64,000 nt of DNA from Xenopus tropicalis. Its lineage: Eukaryota > Chordata > Amphibia > Anura > Pipidae. The stretch spans positions 150,020,045 to 150,084,044 of the forward strand of contig NC_030680.2 of the NCBI RefSeq assembly GCF_000004195.4, given 5' to 3'. The translations under genes were made by a program, and so were the position numbers. Numbering within the stretch: position 1 is the first letter of the stretch; each line of letters starts with the position of its first letter. The notes under the pieces are model-generated. The model saw only the letters and a list, made by a program, of their open reading frames with translations, was not told the origin of the DNA and did no database searches. Below are positions 1 to 11,230 of the stretch, in pieces.

Positions 1-270
1 GGAAAGCTTAAGCGACAAGTAGGCCTTTCCCCCGGCAAGGTCGGACTGTGGGGTGCAGAGCCCACCGGGGCTTCTGCCTCCAGCACCCCCCCCGCAGAGG
101 CCCCCAAAACCCTCTGACCCCCAAGCACTCCTAAAAGAACTTACTTGCTGCGTATTGAGGGAGATGGCGGATCGCAGGAGCGCCCTGGGGGGAATCGGAT
201 CTGGGCCACCAGGGCCCACTGAGATTTTTCACGGTACCCCGGCGGCCCAGTCTGATGCTGTCCCCCGGTG
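1..270 (+). mobile_element. Degenerate hAT-like short element (GTCGGACTG family)
   Basis: It starts near 40 with ggtcggactgtggggtgcag and ends near 260 with gcggcccagtctgatgctgt. The two ends are inverted copies of the same terminus seen in intact copies at 21432-21694 and 62660-62943. The inner part (gggcccactgagatttttc) matches the other copies. The ends have decayed and no target duplication is clear. An open frame crosses it by chance. Confidence 0.6.
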
Positions 271-629
271 ACTCCTATTGGTGCCAGTGGAAAGGCATTT
301 TGGAGCAGTTATTCACCCACAGTAGCAGAGATCTATCTTCGGTGGGTCATGTATAGGTTGGGTTGCATGAAATGCGTTGAGTCAGTCATTTAACATCTCA
401 GATAATGTCAGGGCCTGCTCGGCTTTTGTCGGTTGGAGTAAGGACCAAGGAGGGCAGTACAGAGAGTCCAAAGGGTGGTATCTAAAGGGTTACCGAAAAT
501 CTCAGGTTGATATTCAGGCACAGGGCAGTTCAGGCGGCAGTCAGCGGAATCAGGATCAGGCATAACTTTGAATTTCCTTTTGCTGTACAATCATGGGGAG
601 ATTCGACTGCCGCACAGAAGCTGCCTCTC
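271..629. other. Intergenic/intronic single-copy sequence, nothing recognised
   Basis: No splice-flanked coding segment, RNA gene or clear repeat was seen. It lies between the short hAT-like element and the 255-bp tandem repeat. Confidence 0.5.
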
Positions 630-1884
630 TACTTATTTTTTTCTCTTTTTCCAAAGAAAATTCAGAGAGATACGTGAACTAAAGAATAGATCCCTTAGGA
701 TACCGGAAGTAAAATGCGTTGGGGTATCACTGAGTAGAACTTTTATATATGGGGTATTCTAATGGGAACGTTTAATGAAAGGAGATTATCAGTGCAATAT
801 CCAAAGCACAAAATAATTTTGTGCTGCGTGAAATGTGTTGGACATCGGTGCAGCAGCCATTTTGAATTTGTTTCACTGCCCTTAATAATTGTCTTTATTT
901 TTCTCCTTTTCCAAAGAAAATTCAGAATTAACAATAGATCCCTTAGAATACCGGAAGTGAAACGTGTTGGGGTATCACTGAGTAGAACTTTTATATATGG
1001 GGAATTCTAATGGAACTTTTTTTTTTTAATGAAAGGAGAGGATCAGTGCAATATCCAAAATAATTTCCTGTACATACAGGAAGTGCTGCATGAAATGCGT
1101 CGGACATCGGTGAGGCAGCCATGTTGAATTGGTTTTCACTGTCCTTAATTTCTGTCTTTATTTTTCTCCTTTTGCAAAGAAAATTCAGAATTAGGAGTAG
1201 ATCCCTTAGGATACCGGAAGTGAAACGCGTTGGGGTATCACTGAGTAGAACTTTTATATATGGAGAATTCCAATAGAACTTTTTTTAAATGAAAGGAGAG
1301 GATCAGTGCAATATCCAAAATAATTTCCTGTACAACCAGGAAGTGCTGCATGAAATGCGTCGGACATCGGTGAGGCAGCCATGTTGAATTGGTTTTCACT
1401 GTCCTTAATTTTTGTCTTTATTTTTCTCCTTTGGCAAAGAAAATTCAGAATCAGGAGTAGATCCCTTAGGATACCGGAAGTGAAACGCGTTGGGGTATCA
1501 CTGAGTAGAACTTTTATATATGGAGAATTCCAATAGAACTTTTTTTAAATGAAAGGAGAGGATCAGTGCAATATCCAAAATAATTTCCTGTACATACAGG
1601 AAGTGCTGCATGAAATGCATCGGACATTGATGAGGCAGCCATTTTGAATTGGTTTTCGCTGTCTTTAATATTTGTCTTTGTTTTTCTCCTTTTCCAAAGA
1701 AAATTCAGAATAGATCCCTTAGGATACCGGAAGTGAAACGCGCTGGGGTTTCACTGAGTAGAACTTTTATATATGGGGAATTCTAATGGAACTTCAGTGC
1801 AATATCCAAACTACAAAATAATTTCCTGTAGATACAGGAAGTGCTGCATGAAATGCGTCGGACATCGGTGAGGCAGCCATTTTC
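630..1884 (+). repeat. Tandem repeat, period about 248-263 bp, five copies
   Basis: The marker taccggaagtgaaacg recurs at about 701, 949, 1212, 1472 and 1725. Each unit holds a ctttatttttctcctttt tract, an aaaattcagaat block, ggggtatcactgagtagaac, and aggaagtgctgcatgaaatg. The middle copies (about 1090-1610) are nearly identical while the outer ones are diverged and shortened. This is the usual pattern of an array homogenised from its centre. Open frames of 64 and 82 codons inside are repeat products. Confidence 0.85.
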
Positions 1885-2740
1885 TATATTAAAATGAACT
1901 TCACATCCTTATCCATTCACTTAATTGTTCAGAAAACACAGTGCCTGTAAACATTTCCAGCCTGCGGCCATGTATGCAGCTCACGGAACGCAAGGTTTAC
2001 AAATGCCATGCAAAATAAACGAATTATAAAACTGAGAACATTTATGTTGCACTAAGATGAGTTCTGACTGCCACCCTAACGCTAGAGGAGTAACCAGACC
2101 ACAAAATAGATCCCTCAACTTGCAGTTAGTGTCGCATAAAATGCGTCGCTGAGGCCGCCACGGTATTTATTTGCCCGGCAGAAACGGCTGCACATAAAGG
2201 GATAAAGCAGAAACACTTAAACCCTTTTCCTTTTTACTGTTCAATAAAAGCGTGGCTACTTGAAAGCGCTTTCAGCCGGCAGCAGAACTCAGGTTTTTCC
2301 AATAGTGACATGAAATATACGGGGGATGGATGGAAAAGGCAGAGCTAATAAGAAAATACCCACTCTACATGCCAAGTGCTTAAATATTATAGTCGGGGTA
2401 TTAGATTCAGCGCTCTGTGCCGGCTGCCGGGGGCCCATTACACGCAGGAAAGTCGCCATTCCTCGTACCTTTCCATTAGGCACCGGGGGAAGCAGCCGCA
2501 TCTGCTTTTAATTACGGCCAATTCAGGAAGAAATACTGTAATGCAAACAAGATGTTTGTTTTGAGAGCAACCAGCCCAAAACCCCGGCTCTCCTTCAGCG
2601 AATCCTTCCACCGGGGTCAGACAAAGAGAGAGGAATGTTTCGCTAAACGGCGGGTTTTTTTTCTTTATGTTTTTACTGATTTTGGTGATTCATTGTCCCC
2701 TTGTTTCAGCAGTTACTAACCATTCCTGCGCTTTATAGAG
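1885..2740. other. Single-copy, CpG-containing segment; possible conserved non-coding DNA
   Basis: The segment is free of tandem repeats and balanced in composition, with scattered CpG. Short AT-rich words resembling homeodomain sites (ataaacgaattataa, taattgttc) are present. No codon structure with splice sites was found on either strand. The conserved-element label is only a guess from texture. Confidence 0.3.
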
Positions 2741-3740
2741 ATTAAACGGTTTTAGAGCCCTGTTTATTGTTACTGTACAAACTGCTGCGGCCAAAGGGAA
2801 GTCCTGAACTGAAGAGCTTGCAATCTATTTTTGGTGCCACAGACAGAGAGGTGTTAGTACTAACTAACTGAGTTGATAAGGTGTGTGAGGCACCCAGGGT
2901 CGGACTGGGGGTGTAGGGCTCCCCAGGGCTGCCACCCCAGGGTCCCCGCCCCCCCCAAGGTGCCCCAAACCCCCCCCGTAGGGGCCCCGCCATGCCCCCC
3001 TAACCCCCCGCAGGGGCCCCCACCATCCTGGGGAGGACACCATTGGGCAGGGAAGTGGAACAGGGATGTTTTTTGTTACTGTACAAACTGCTGCGGCCAA
3101 AGGGAAGTCCTGAACTGAAGAGCTTACAATCTATTTTTGGTCAGAGAGGTGTTAGTACTAACACAACGCGCAGCACTGAGTTAATACAGCGTTTGAGGCA
3201 CCCAGGGTTGGACTGGGGTGCCCCCCTAGGTGCCCTGCCAGTCACATCCCCCAAACCCCCCCATAGGGGCCCCACCGTGCCCCCTAACCCAACGCAGGGG
3301 CCCCCACCATCCTGGGGAGGACACCGTCGGGCGGGGAAGTGAAACAGGGATGTTTTTAAAGCCCTGTTTATTGTAACTGCTCTGTATAAACTGCTGCGGC
3401 CAAAGGGAAGTCCTGAACTGAAGAGCTTACAATCTATTTTGGTGCCACAGACAGAGAGACTGTTAATACAGTGTGTGAGACACTCAGAGTCGGACTGGGG
3501 GTGCAGGTGCTGTCCTAGGGTTCCCTCACCCCCCAAGGTGCCCTGCCGGCCACGTCCCCCCAACCCCCCCGCAGGGGCCCCCACCAATCTGGGAAGGACA
3601 CCATCGGGCAGGGAAGCAGTAACAGGGATGTTTTTAGAGCCCTGTTTATTGTTACTGTACAAACTGCTGTGGCCAAAGGGAAGTCCTGAACTGAAGAGCT
3701 TGCAATCTATTTTTGGTGCCACAGAGAGGTGTTAGTATTA
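2741..3740 (+). repeat. Tandem composite repeat, period about 280-307 bp, four copies
   Basis: The string ccaaagggaagtcctgaact recurs at about 2791, 3098, 3400 and 3676. Each is followed by gaagagcttacaatctat, a gttagtactaac block, and then a truncated hAT-like start (cccagggtcggactgggg) with a C-rich body. The array therefore arose after a short hAT-like element had landed beside the first unit and was copied together with it. Confidence 0.8.
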
Positions 3741-3985
3741 ACACAACACACAGTACTGAGTTGATACAGTGTGTGAGGCACCCCAGGGTCCCCGCACCCC
3801 CCAAGGTGCCCTGCCGGCCATGACCCCCAAAACACCTCCCCGTAGGGGCCCTGCCGTGCCCCCCTAACCCCCCACCATCCTGGGGAGGACACCATCAGGC
3901 GGGGAAGCGGTAACAGGGATTGGTCTGGGCCGCTGGGGCCCAATGGGTTTTTCCCCGGTATCCTGGCAGCCCAGTCCGACCCTGG
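3741..3985 (+). mobile_element. Short hAT-like element fragment, right end intact
   Basis: It continues from the last composite repeat and ends ggcagcccagtccgaccctg near 3981. This is the inverted terminus of the family whose intact copies have 8-bp target duplications. The gggcccaatgggtttttccc block before the end is diagnostic of the family. Confidence 0.65.
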
Positions 3986-4029
3986 AGGCATTGCTAGATG
4001 TGGAAGGTCTACCAACCAAGTAGTACCCT

Positions 4030-4275
4030 AGGATGAGCCGTGAAAATTTTTTTGGCAAAATTTGAGGAAAAAGTCGCGGTTGCGTCAAAAAAAGTTGTGG
4101 CTGCCTGAAAAAAAAAGTTCCAAAATAGCCACGTTTGCTTAAAAAAAAAGTTGCGGTAGCGTCAAATACATCACCAAATAAATTCACAGAGTGAGGAAAA
4201 AGTTGCGGTCGCATCAAAAAAAGTCACAGGTGCATTTAATACATTGCAGTTGCGTCCAAAAAAGTTGCTCACCTG
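4030..4275 (+). repeat. Degenerate short repeat of aaaaaagtcgcggttgcgtc units
   Basis: Six to eight imperfect copies of an A-run followed by gt(c/t)gcggt(t/c)gcgtc, spaced about 30 bp apart. This resembles the reiterated core of a frog MITE (compare the CGCAGCGAC words at 26290). No ends were identified. Confidence 0.6.
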
Positions 4276-4292
4276 GAAAGGAATGACTGGAG

Positions 4293-4370
4293 CAGGGGCG
4301 TAACTAGATGTTACTGGGCCCAGGGTCGGACTGGGGGGTGCAGAGCCCACCCAAGGTGCCCCGCCCCCTT
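4293..4370 (+). mobile_element. Two nested hAT-like left ends
   Basis: Position 4293 starts caggggcgtaactagatgtt, a hAT-like terminus. At 4321 another left terminus (cagggtcggactgggg) follows and leads straight into the 33-bp array. No matching right ends were found, so both are truncated or were rearranged by the array. Confidence 0.5.
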
Positions 4371-5200
4371 ACACCCCCACAGGGACCCCTGCCATGCTCC
4401 CTTACCCCCATAGGAGCCCCTGCCATGGCCCCTTACCCCCATAGGAGCCCCTGCCATGCCCCCTTACACCCGTAGGAGCCCCTGCCATGCCCCCTTACCC
4501 CTGTAGGAGTCCCTGCCATGCCCCCTTACCCACGTAGGAGCCCCTGCCATGCCCCCTTACCCCCGTAGGAGCCCCTGCCATGCCCCCTTACCTCCATAGG
4601 AGCCCCTGCCATGTCCCCTTACACCCGTAGGGGCCCCTGCCATGCCCCCTTACACCCCGTAGGGGCCCCTGCCATACCCCCTTACACCCCCACAGGGGCC
4701 CCTGCCATGCCCCCTTACACCCCGTAGGAGCCCCTGCCATGCCCCCTTACACCCCCACAGGGGCCCCTGCCATACCCCCTTACACCCCCACAGGGGCCCC
4801 TGCCATGCCCCCTTACACCCCCACAGGGGCCCCTGCCATACCCCCTTACACCCCCACAGGGGCCCCTGCCATGCCCCCTTACACCCCGTAGGAGCCCCTG
4901 CCATGCCCCCTTACACCCCCACAGGGGCCCCTGCCATACCCCCTTACACCCCCACAGGGGCCCCTGCCATGCCCCCTTACACCCCCACAGGGGCCCCTGC
5001 CATACCCCCTTTCACCCCCACAGGGGCCCCTGCCATGCCCCCTTACACCCCCACAGGGGCCCCTGCCATACCCCCTTTCACCCCCACAGGGGCCCCTGCC
5101 ATACCCCCTTTCACCCCCACAGGGGCCCCTGCCATGCCCCCTTACACCCCGTAGGAGCCCCTGCCATGCCCCCTTACCCCCCGTAGGGGCCCCTGCCACC
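4370..5200 (+). repeat. 33-bp minisatellite, about 25 copies
   Basis: The unit is cccccacaggggcccctgcc plus atgcccccttaca (period 33). Because the period is a multiple of three, both strands stay open: the plus strand as a Pro-rich 11-residue repeat, the minus strand as a Gly-rich one. These are not genes. Early copies carry cc(c/g)taggag, and later copies alternate cacaggggcc with atac/atgc variants, suggesting two-unit amplification. The array sits inside a GTCGGACTG hAT-like element. Confidence 0.9.
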
Positions 5201-6449
5201 TTTCCTACATCCTGACAACAAATCAGGGGAGGGGTGGCTGGGGAAGAGGTAACAGGGATTGGGTCTGGGCCGTTGGGGGCCCCCTGACTGGCCCCCACAG
5301 CAAAGTAATTTTACGGCCACCAAAATGCCCAGAGGTCGGCCTGTTTTATCAATATACACCAATATATATTTAAATTGCTCATTAATTAGGGCATTATGGG
5401 ACCCTCTATACCTTCTGGGCCCCCCCGGAGTGGAGCAGCTCTATTGGCCTGAGCAAGGCATGATGGGTTGGGCTAACTTGCCCTTTAAACTCAGTTTATT
5501 CATTAATACAGGAACAGCTCGTCCCGTGTGGATACAGTTTCCCCCTAAATAACCGACTGTTCCAATTGGAATGAGCAGAAAGCAGTTACTGAAACTCTCA
5601 TGTTCCTGAGTGTTGGGCACAAAGGGTAAGTAAAGGTTATCTGTGTTCCTGAGCCTCCCCCCAGGGGGCGCTGCCATTGGGCGCTTAGGAAGGCCTAACA
5701 ACGCTTAAGTGGCGCTTTAATGCTTCCTCCGAGACCGTTGGGCCTCCGGCGCTTTTTGTACTCGGAGAAAACTTGTTTCAGCAGAATTTCCAGCTACAAA
5801 AGGTGCAATTTCAACCCTGCAGTTGGTCAATTTACTAAGATATTTGAGAAAAGTTTGATTTTTTTGTTTGTTTTTTTTATTTTTCAGGACTCGCTCGTCA
5901 CTAATTGTTACTCCTAATTCCTTATCTTCCTATTCAGCCTCTCTCCTATTCTCTCTGCCTGGTTGCTAAGGTACACAAAGACCCTAGCAACCCTGGAAAG
6001 CTGCAGAACAAAAACCTAAATAACTGAAAAACCACAAAAAAATAAAAATGAAGATCGATTTATTGAATATCACTGTCTACATTATATTAAAATGTAATTT
6101 AAAGGTGAACTAACCCAAGCCTGGCACAGTATTGGCCGTACTGGGGGCAAAAGCCAAGCGAGTCCGGGGCACATCCCATACTCTCCGTTACTGCCCGTGT
6201 TTATCTGTCTCTTTGCCTCGGAGCATCTGCTCCTTCCGCTGAGATAAGCAACTTTGTATCTTTTTTCTCATAAACTTGCGGTCGTTTCTTTATGATCATT
6301 AGGGGCCGACGCGCGTCATACAGAGGAGCCGACGACAGAAGGAAAAAATGGAAATCATAAATGTTCCGTGTATTTACCCAAAGTATCTCCCAGCGGAACC
6401 CTTTCATCTCCCAGTGAGTCACGGAACAACAGATACTGCTCTGCCCTTC
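5201..6449. other. Mostly single-copy intron-like DNA with a T2-MITE fragment
   Basis: About 5935-6110 resembles part of the frog T2-like MITE (ctgcctggttgctaaggt, aaaaatgaagatcgatttat, and aatttaaaggtgaacta at its end). About 6200-6440 is single-copy and CpG-bearing (ggccgacgcgcgtcatac) with no coding signature. Nothing else was recognised. Confidence 0.45.
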
Positions 6450-7075
6450 TAGAACAACTGTCACCCCAATGTTTCTATATATCTGTAACCTTGTTATGGG
6501 CTAAGGGGGCCCAGCCTGAAGGCCAGTTAGGGGGGGATTTGGGGTGAGTGCTTATTTGTGCCCTGGGTACCCCTGGAACTATAGCGGGGTGACTGTTACC
6601 CCAATGTTTCTATATATCTGTAACCTTGTTATGGGCTAAGGGGGCCCAGCCTGAAGGCCAGTTAGGGGGGGATTTGGGGTGAGTGCTTATTTGTGCCCTG
6701 GGTACCCCTGGAACTATAGCGGGGTGACTGTTACCCCAATGTTTCTATATATCTGTAACCTTGTTATGGGCTAAGGGGGCCCAGCCTGAAGGCCAGTTAG
6801 GGGGGATTTGGGGTGAGTGCTTATTTGTGCCCTGGGTACCCCTGGAACTATAGCGGGGTGACTGTTACCCCAATGTTTCTATATATCTGTAACCTTGTTA
6901 TGGGCTAAGGGGGCCCAGCCTGAAGGCCAGTTAGGGGGGATTTGGGGTGAGTGCTTATTTGTGCCCTGGGTACCCCTGGAACTATAGCGGGGTGACTGTT
7001 ACCCCAACGTTTCTATATATCTGTAACCTTGTTATGGGCTAAGGGGGCCCAGCCTGAAGGCCAGTTAGGGGGGGG
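6450..7075 (+). repeat. 134/135-bp satellite, array 1 (about five copies)
   Basis: Unit markers ccccaatgtttctatatatc occur at 6464, 6599, 6734, 6868 and 7002. The unit also holds tgttatgggctaagggggcc, agcctgaaggccagttaggg, ggtgagtgcttatttgtgcc and ctggaactatagcggggtga. Copies are nearly identical, differing mainly in G-run length. The same unit forms the larger array at 11231-13350. Confidence 0.95.
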
Positions 7076-8284
7076 AATCCCACAAACACAGTAGCCTTAA
7101 AGGGGCCACGGCACGACCAATACCTTGGCCACAAGTTTCTGGGGGAAAGCAAAGGTTGGGGGGTAATGGGGTGTGGCCTAAGCCTGCTATGGGCCGGCCA
7201 GAAATCCCCCACATTCGGTTCCCAGGAATTTGGCGTCTCTGAACTCCCGGGTTGCCAGTTGGATTTTTCCAACATACTGAGGGAATCCATTTTCATCTGC
7301 ACTTCCTACTTCCTTTTCAGAATGCTGCAAGGCACTATGGGTAGGTAAGTAACAGGAAGTGATGGCACTGAGCTCAAATTAACCCCTCAGGACACAGAAT
7401 TCAGTGCAGGGGGGGGGTGCAGGGCCCCTGGATAGTGTGGGGGAAATGGCAGGGGTCCCTTGGGGGGGGATGCAGGGCCCCTGGGGCAGAAGCATGCTGA
7501 TATACGATTGGGGCAGATCCCTGTGTTATATGAATTTGTTCCCTCGGACCTGGGGGCCTTCCTGAAATAAGCAGAGCCCCCTTGAACTTTGGGCCTGGGC
7601 CTATGTACTGTCTGCACACACAGAACCCGTCCAACAGAACTGGGATCACACAATTTAGCTCATAGAGATGAAGCAAACGTTACAAGATTTGGCTGTGCCG
7701 GAACGTCTCGGCTCTTCCATACGAAGGACCAATAATATTGGGGGGCAAAACGCCACTCGCCCTGCGGTTTGAGACTGTGGGGCTGAAAGGAGGTTTCATC
7801 CAATGGAAATGTGAAAGGTTCTGGGATAATAAGCCCCTGGGGCTGGGAGCTGTATAGGGAAGAGCGAAGCTGTCCTCTTTCGTTTCGCCAAAAAATTCCC
7901 AAAACTGTGGAAAAATTAGCGAAACAGCAAAAGATTTGCGAAACGCGGGTTCTGGGCACCAACCAATATAATGCCGAGAGAAGGCAGCGGAGCTGTGAGG
8001 ATGAGGCCCACGCACCGGAGCGCGCAGCCGGCCAATCGGGGGTTTGGATCACAGGGTGGGAAAGGGGCCAAACCTGGAGTGGGGAGGCAGCCGAGCCAGG
8101 ATCAGATAGCGAGAGTCAGAAAAGCCAGAACCAAGATACCGGAGCGAGCGGGAAGTAAGGGGAGCCAGGATCAGATTACTGGGGGCAGAAAATCAGCAGA
8201 ACCAGGGGGTCACCGAGACTAAAGGGGAGTAAGGACCGGCCTCAAACTGGGATCCCTGTCAGGAACACTGGGAACTGGGGGCTT
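7076..8284. other. Single-copy intron-like DNA with low-complexity patches
   Basis: No gene was recognised. About 7875-7960 (cgtttcgccaaaaaattccc, gcgaaacagcaaaagatttg) resembles a frog dispersed element with TTTCGCGAA words, also seen near 20770. About 8030-8230 is a loose purine-rich repeat (gagccaggatcagat twice). The rest is featureless. Confidence 0.4.
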
Positions 8285-9610
8285 CACTGATATATATATA
8301 CTGATATACTTACTGGTACATATACTCCTATATATACTGATATACTTACTGGTACATATACTCCTATATATACTGATATAATAACTCATATATATATATA
8401 CTGATATACTTACTTATATATATACTCATACACTTACTGATATATATACTGATATACTTACTGGTACATATACTCCTATATATACTGATATAATAACTCA
8501 TATATATATATACTGATATACTTACTTATATATATACTCATCTACTTACTGGTACATATACTCCTATATATACTGATATACTTACTGGTACATATACTCC
8601 TATATATACTGATATACTTACTGGTACATATACTCCTATATATACTGATATACTTACTGGTACATATACTCCTATATATACTGATATACTTACTGGTACA
8701 TATACTCCTATATATACTGATATACTTACTGGTACATATACTCCTATATATACTGATACACTTACTGGTACATATACTCCTATATATACTGATATACTTA
8801 CTGGTACATATACTCCTATATATACTGATATACTTACTGGTACATATACTCCTATATATACTGATATAATAACTCATATATATATATACTGATATACTTA
8901 CTTATATATATACTCATACACTTACTGATATATATACTGATATACTTACTGGTACATATACTCCTATATATACTGATATACTTACTGGTACATATACTCC
9001 TATATATACTGATATACTTACTGGTACATATACTCCTATATATACTGATATACTTACTGGTACATATACTCCTATATATACTGATATAATAACTCATATA
9101 TATATATACTGATATACTTACTGGTACATATACTCCTATATATATACTGATATAATAACTCATATATATATATACTGATATACTTACTTATATATATACT
9201 CATACACTTACTGATATATATACTGATATACTTACTGGTACATATACTCCTATATATACTGATATACTTACTTATATATATACTCATCTACTTACTGGTA
9301 CATATACTGATATATTTACTGGTATAATAACGTATACTGATATAATAACTCATATATATATACTGATATAATTACTAATATATACTGATAAAATAACTCA
9401 TATATATACTAATGTAATAACATATATATACTGATATATATACTAATATACTTACTGATATATATCCTCATATAATAGCTATATAATATATATATACTGA
9501 TGTAATAACTGATATACACAGAAATAATAACTTATATATACTGTATACTTATATGTAAACAAATATATACTGATAACATAACTGATATTTACTGATATAA
9601 TAATTGATAG
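8285..9610 (+). repeat. AT-rich 36-bp minisatellite with longer variant units
   Basis: The core unit is ctgatatacttactggtaca plus tatactcctatatata (36 bp), with runs of ten copies at about 8540-8870. Blocks with taataactcatatatatata and cttacttatatatatactca alternate with the core runs, giving a higher-order pattern. Beyond 9300 the copies decay. The array is strongly AT-rich and can form hairpins. The repeated Ile-Tyr-Arg-Ser open frames on the minus strand are artefacts. Confidence 0.9.
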
Positions 9611-10418
9611 GGACCAACCTGCTGCCCCCCCCCCGTGCCTTTAACTCCGACTGTGCCGTTGCGCTGTGCTGGTTGCACCACCGGCAGGAAAAATCCCTAT
9701 AATAAAGTTATTATTTGTTCTCAATCTATTTCTCCCTAAATCTGAGCTTCCTTTGCCTTCTTCTTGCTCCTCAATGCCAACCCCCCCCCCCGCTAGCAGC
9801 CCCACACCCCAGGGCTCTCATTGCATTGGGGGCACCCACGGGGGGAGATCCTACCCAAACAGGCCTAGTGCAAAATCAGTATGGCATTTCCTACTTCTGT
9901 GCCCAGCTATACAGCCCTGCTCTTCCGAGCAACTTGCATTGCATGCTGGGATAAAAGTGAGGCTTGTGGGCCCAGTATTGCGCTTTGCACACACACTGAC
10001 CCCCCTTCCCAGCGCGCCGCCGTCCGTTCATCTTTAATTTCCCCTTTTTATTATTCCTTATTAATCTGCTTAGTTTTTATCTTCATTTAAACCATCTTGT
10101 GCTGCTAACGGTTCAACCCCCCGATATTCCCGCTTTCACCCACCCCGTCACCTTGGCTCTGGTTCCAGAAAATATTAAATATTACCCTCAGCTTTTCTTT
10201 ACATGGAATGCACATAAAAAAGCAAAACCCCAAAGCAGGCACAAATCAGGCCGATATTCAGATCTGGTTTGAATAAATCAGAAAATTAAATCAGCAATAA
10301 AATGCAGAGAAGATTGCGTTTCAGGCCTGGGAGGGAAGCGCAGAGCGGCAGCGCCACCTTCTGGAACAGCGGGGAATCTACTGGGGAAAATCCTACCTCT
10401 GTTTCTCTTTGGTTCTTC
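9611..10418. other. Single-copy intron-like DNA
   Basis: It contains poly-C tracts (9628-9637, 9781-9792) and an unbroken single-copy stretch at 10140-10400 with no codon structure or splice pairs resembling alpha2delta exons. Nothing else was recognised. Confidence 0.4.
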
Positions 10419-10465
10419 AATTCAGTCCAATTCAGTCCAATTCAGTCCAATTCAGTCCAATTCAG
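10419..10465 (+). repeat. 10-bp tandem repeat (ttcagtccaa), about five copies
   Basis: The unit ttcagtccaa repeats head to tail with no mismatch until the last, partial copy (ttcagcc). Confidence 0.9.
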
Positions 10466-10650
10466 CCAGACACAAATCTGATGGACTGGCCAATGGGCCG
10501 CTCTTTCTGCTTATGGCACTTTATTCTTTAACCCTTTCCATCTTACATTTGGCCCAGCAAAGCTCAATCAGGAACAAAGGGACCACCTGATGGTTCTTCT
10601 GCCCAATCCCTGGGGCTCAGTTTCTCAACCCAAACGCATGTCAGCCCAGT

Positions 10651-10825
10651 GGGGCTCATTTATCAACACCGGGTAAATTTGCCCATGGGCAGTAACCCAT
10701 GGCAACCAATCAAATGGTTGCATTCATTGTTCTACCTGCAGTTGGTTAAAAAATGCCAATCACTGGTTGGTTGCTATGGGTTACTGCCCACAGGCAAATT
10801 TGCCCAGTGTTGATAAATGAGCCCC
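10651..10825. mobile_element. Palindromic MITE, 175 bp
   Basis: The left end is ggggctcatttatcaacacc and the right end is gtgttgataaatgagcccc, its inverse. The inverted arms extend through taaatttgcccatgggcagt and ggttactgcccacaggcaaa, so most of the element folds into one hairpin. It is flanked by agt on both sides (10648-10650 and 10826-10828), a 3-bp target duplication. This fits Harbinger-like MITEs, although their usual site is TWA. Confidence 0.85.
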
Positions 10826-11230
10826 AGTGCCATGCACAGTGGTGCCACTTACCTTGGCGCAATCATATTTATTTAGTAAACGGTGACATCTACGGGGACA
10901 GTTGCAAAACCCAATAACCCCCTCCCCCTGCGCAAGCAAAATCCCCCCATTCAGCTTCCCCGCCCCCCCGCGTGTACAGCCGCGTTTCTCTGGCACATTT
11001 CTACCCGGACGTTAGAGGTTTCCCTGAATCTCTGTGTATTTAACCTTTAGCCCCACAGAAAGCTGAGCCATTGCCCCTTCTGCTCAACTCCATTAGCCCA
11101 ATGCCCCCCCCCCCCCCCCCAGCTCTCTCATTGGGATATATGTTTCCCTTACTGTAAGATATTCTAGGGCCCCCCAATATCCCAGCCACCCCCTTCATCT
11201 GCATTTATTTCTTTTTCACTGCTCCACATT
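10826..11230. other. Single-copy spacer with poly-C tract
   Basis: No gene was seen. A run of C lies at about 11105-11120. The spacer leads into the second 134/135-bp satellite array. Confidence 0.4.

Noticed and set aside
4650..5298. Collagen-like or Pro-rich repeat protein on either strand
   Set aside because: 33-bp minisatellite; the Gly/Arg and Pro/Thr repeats are mirror products of one G/C-rich unit.
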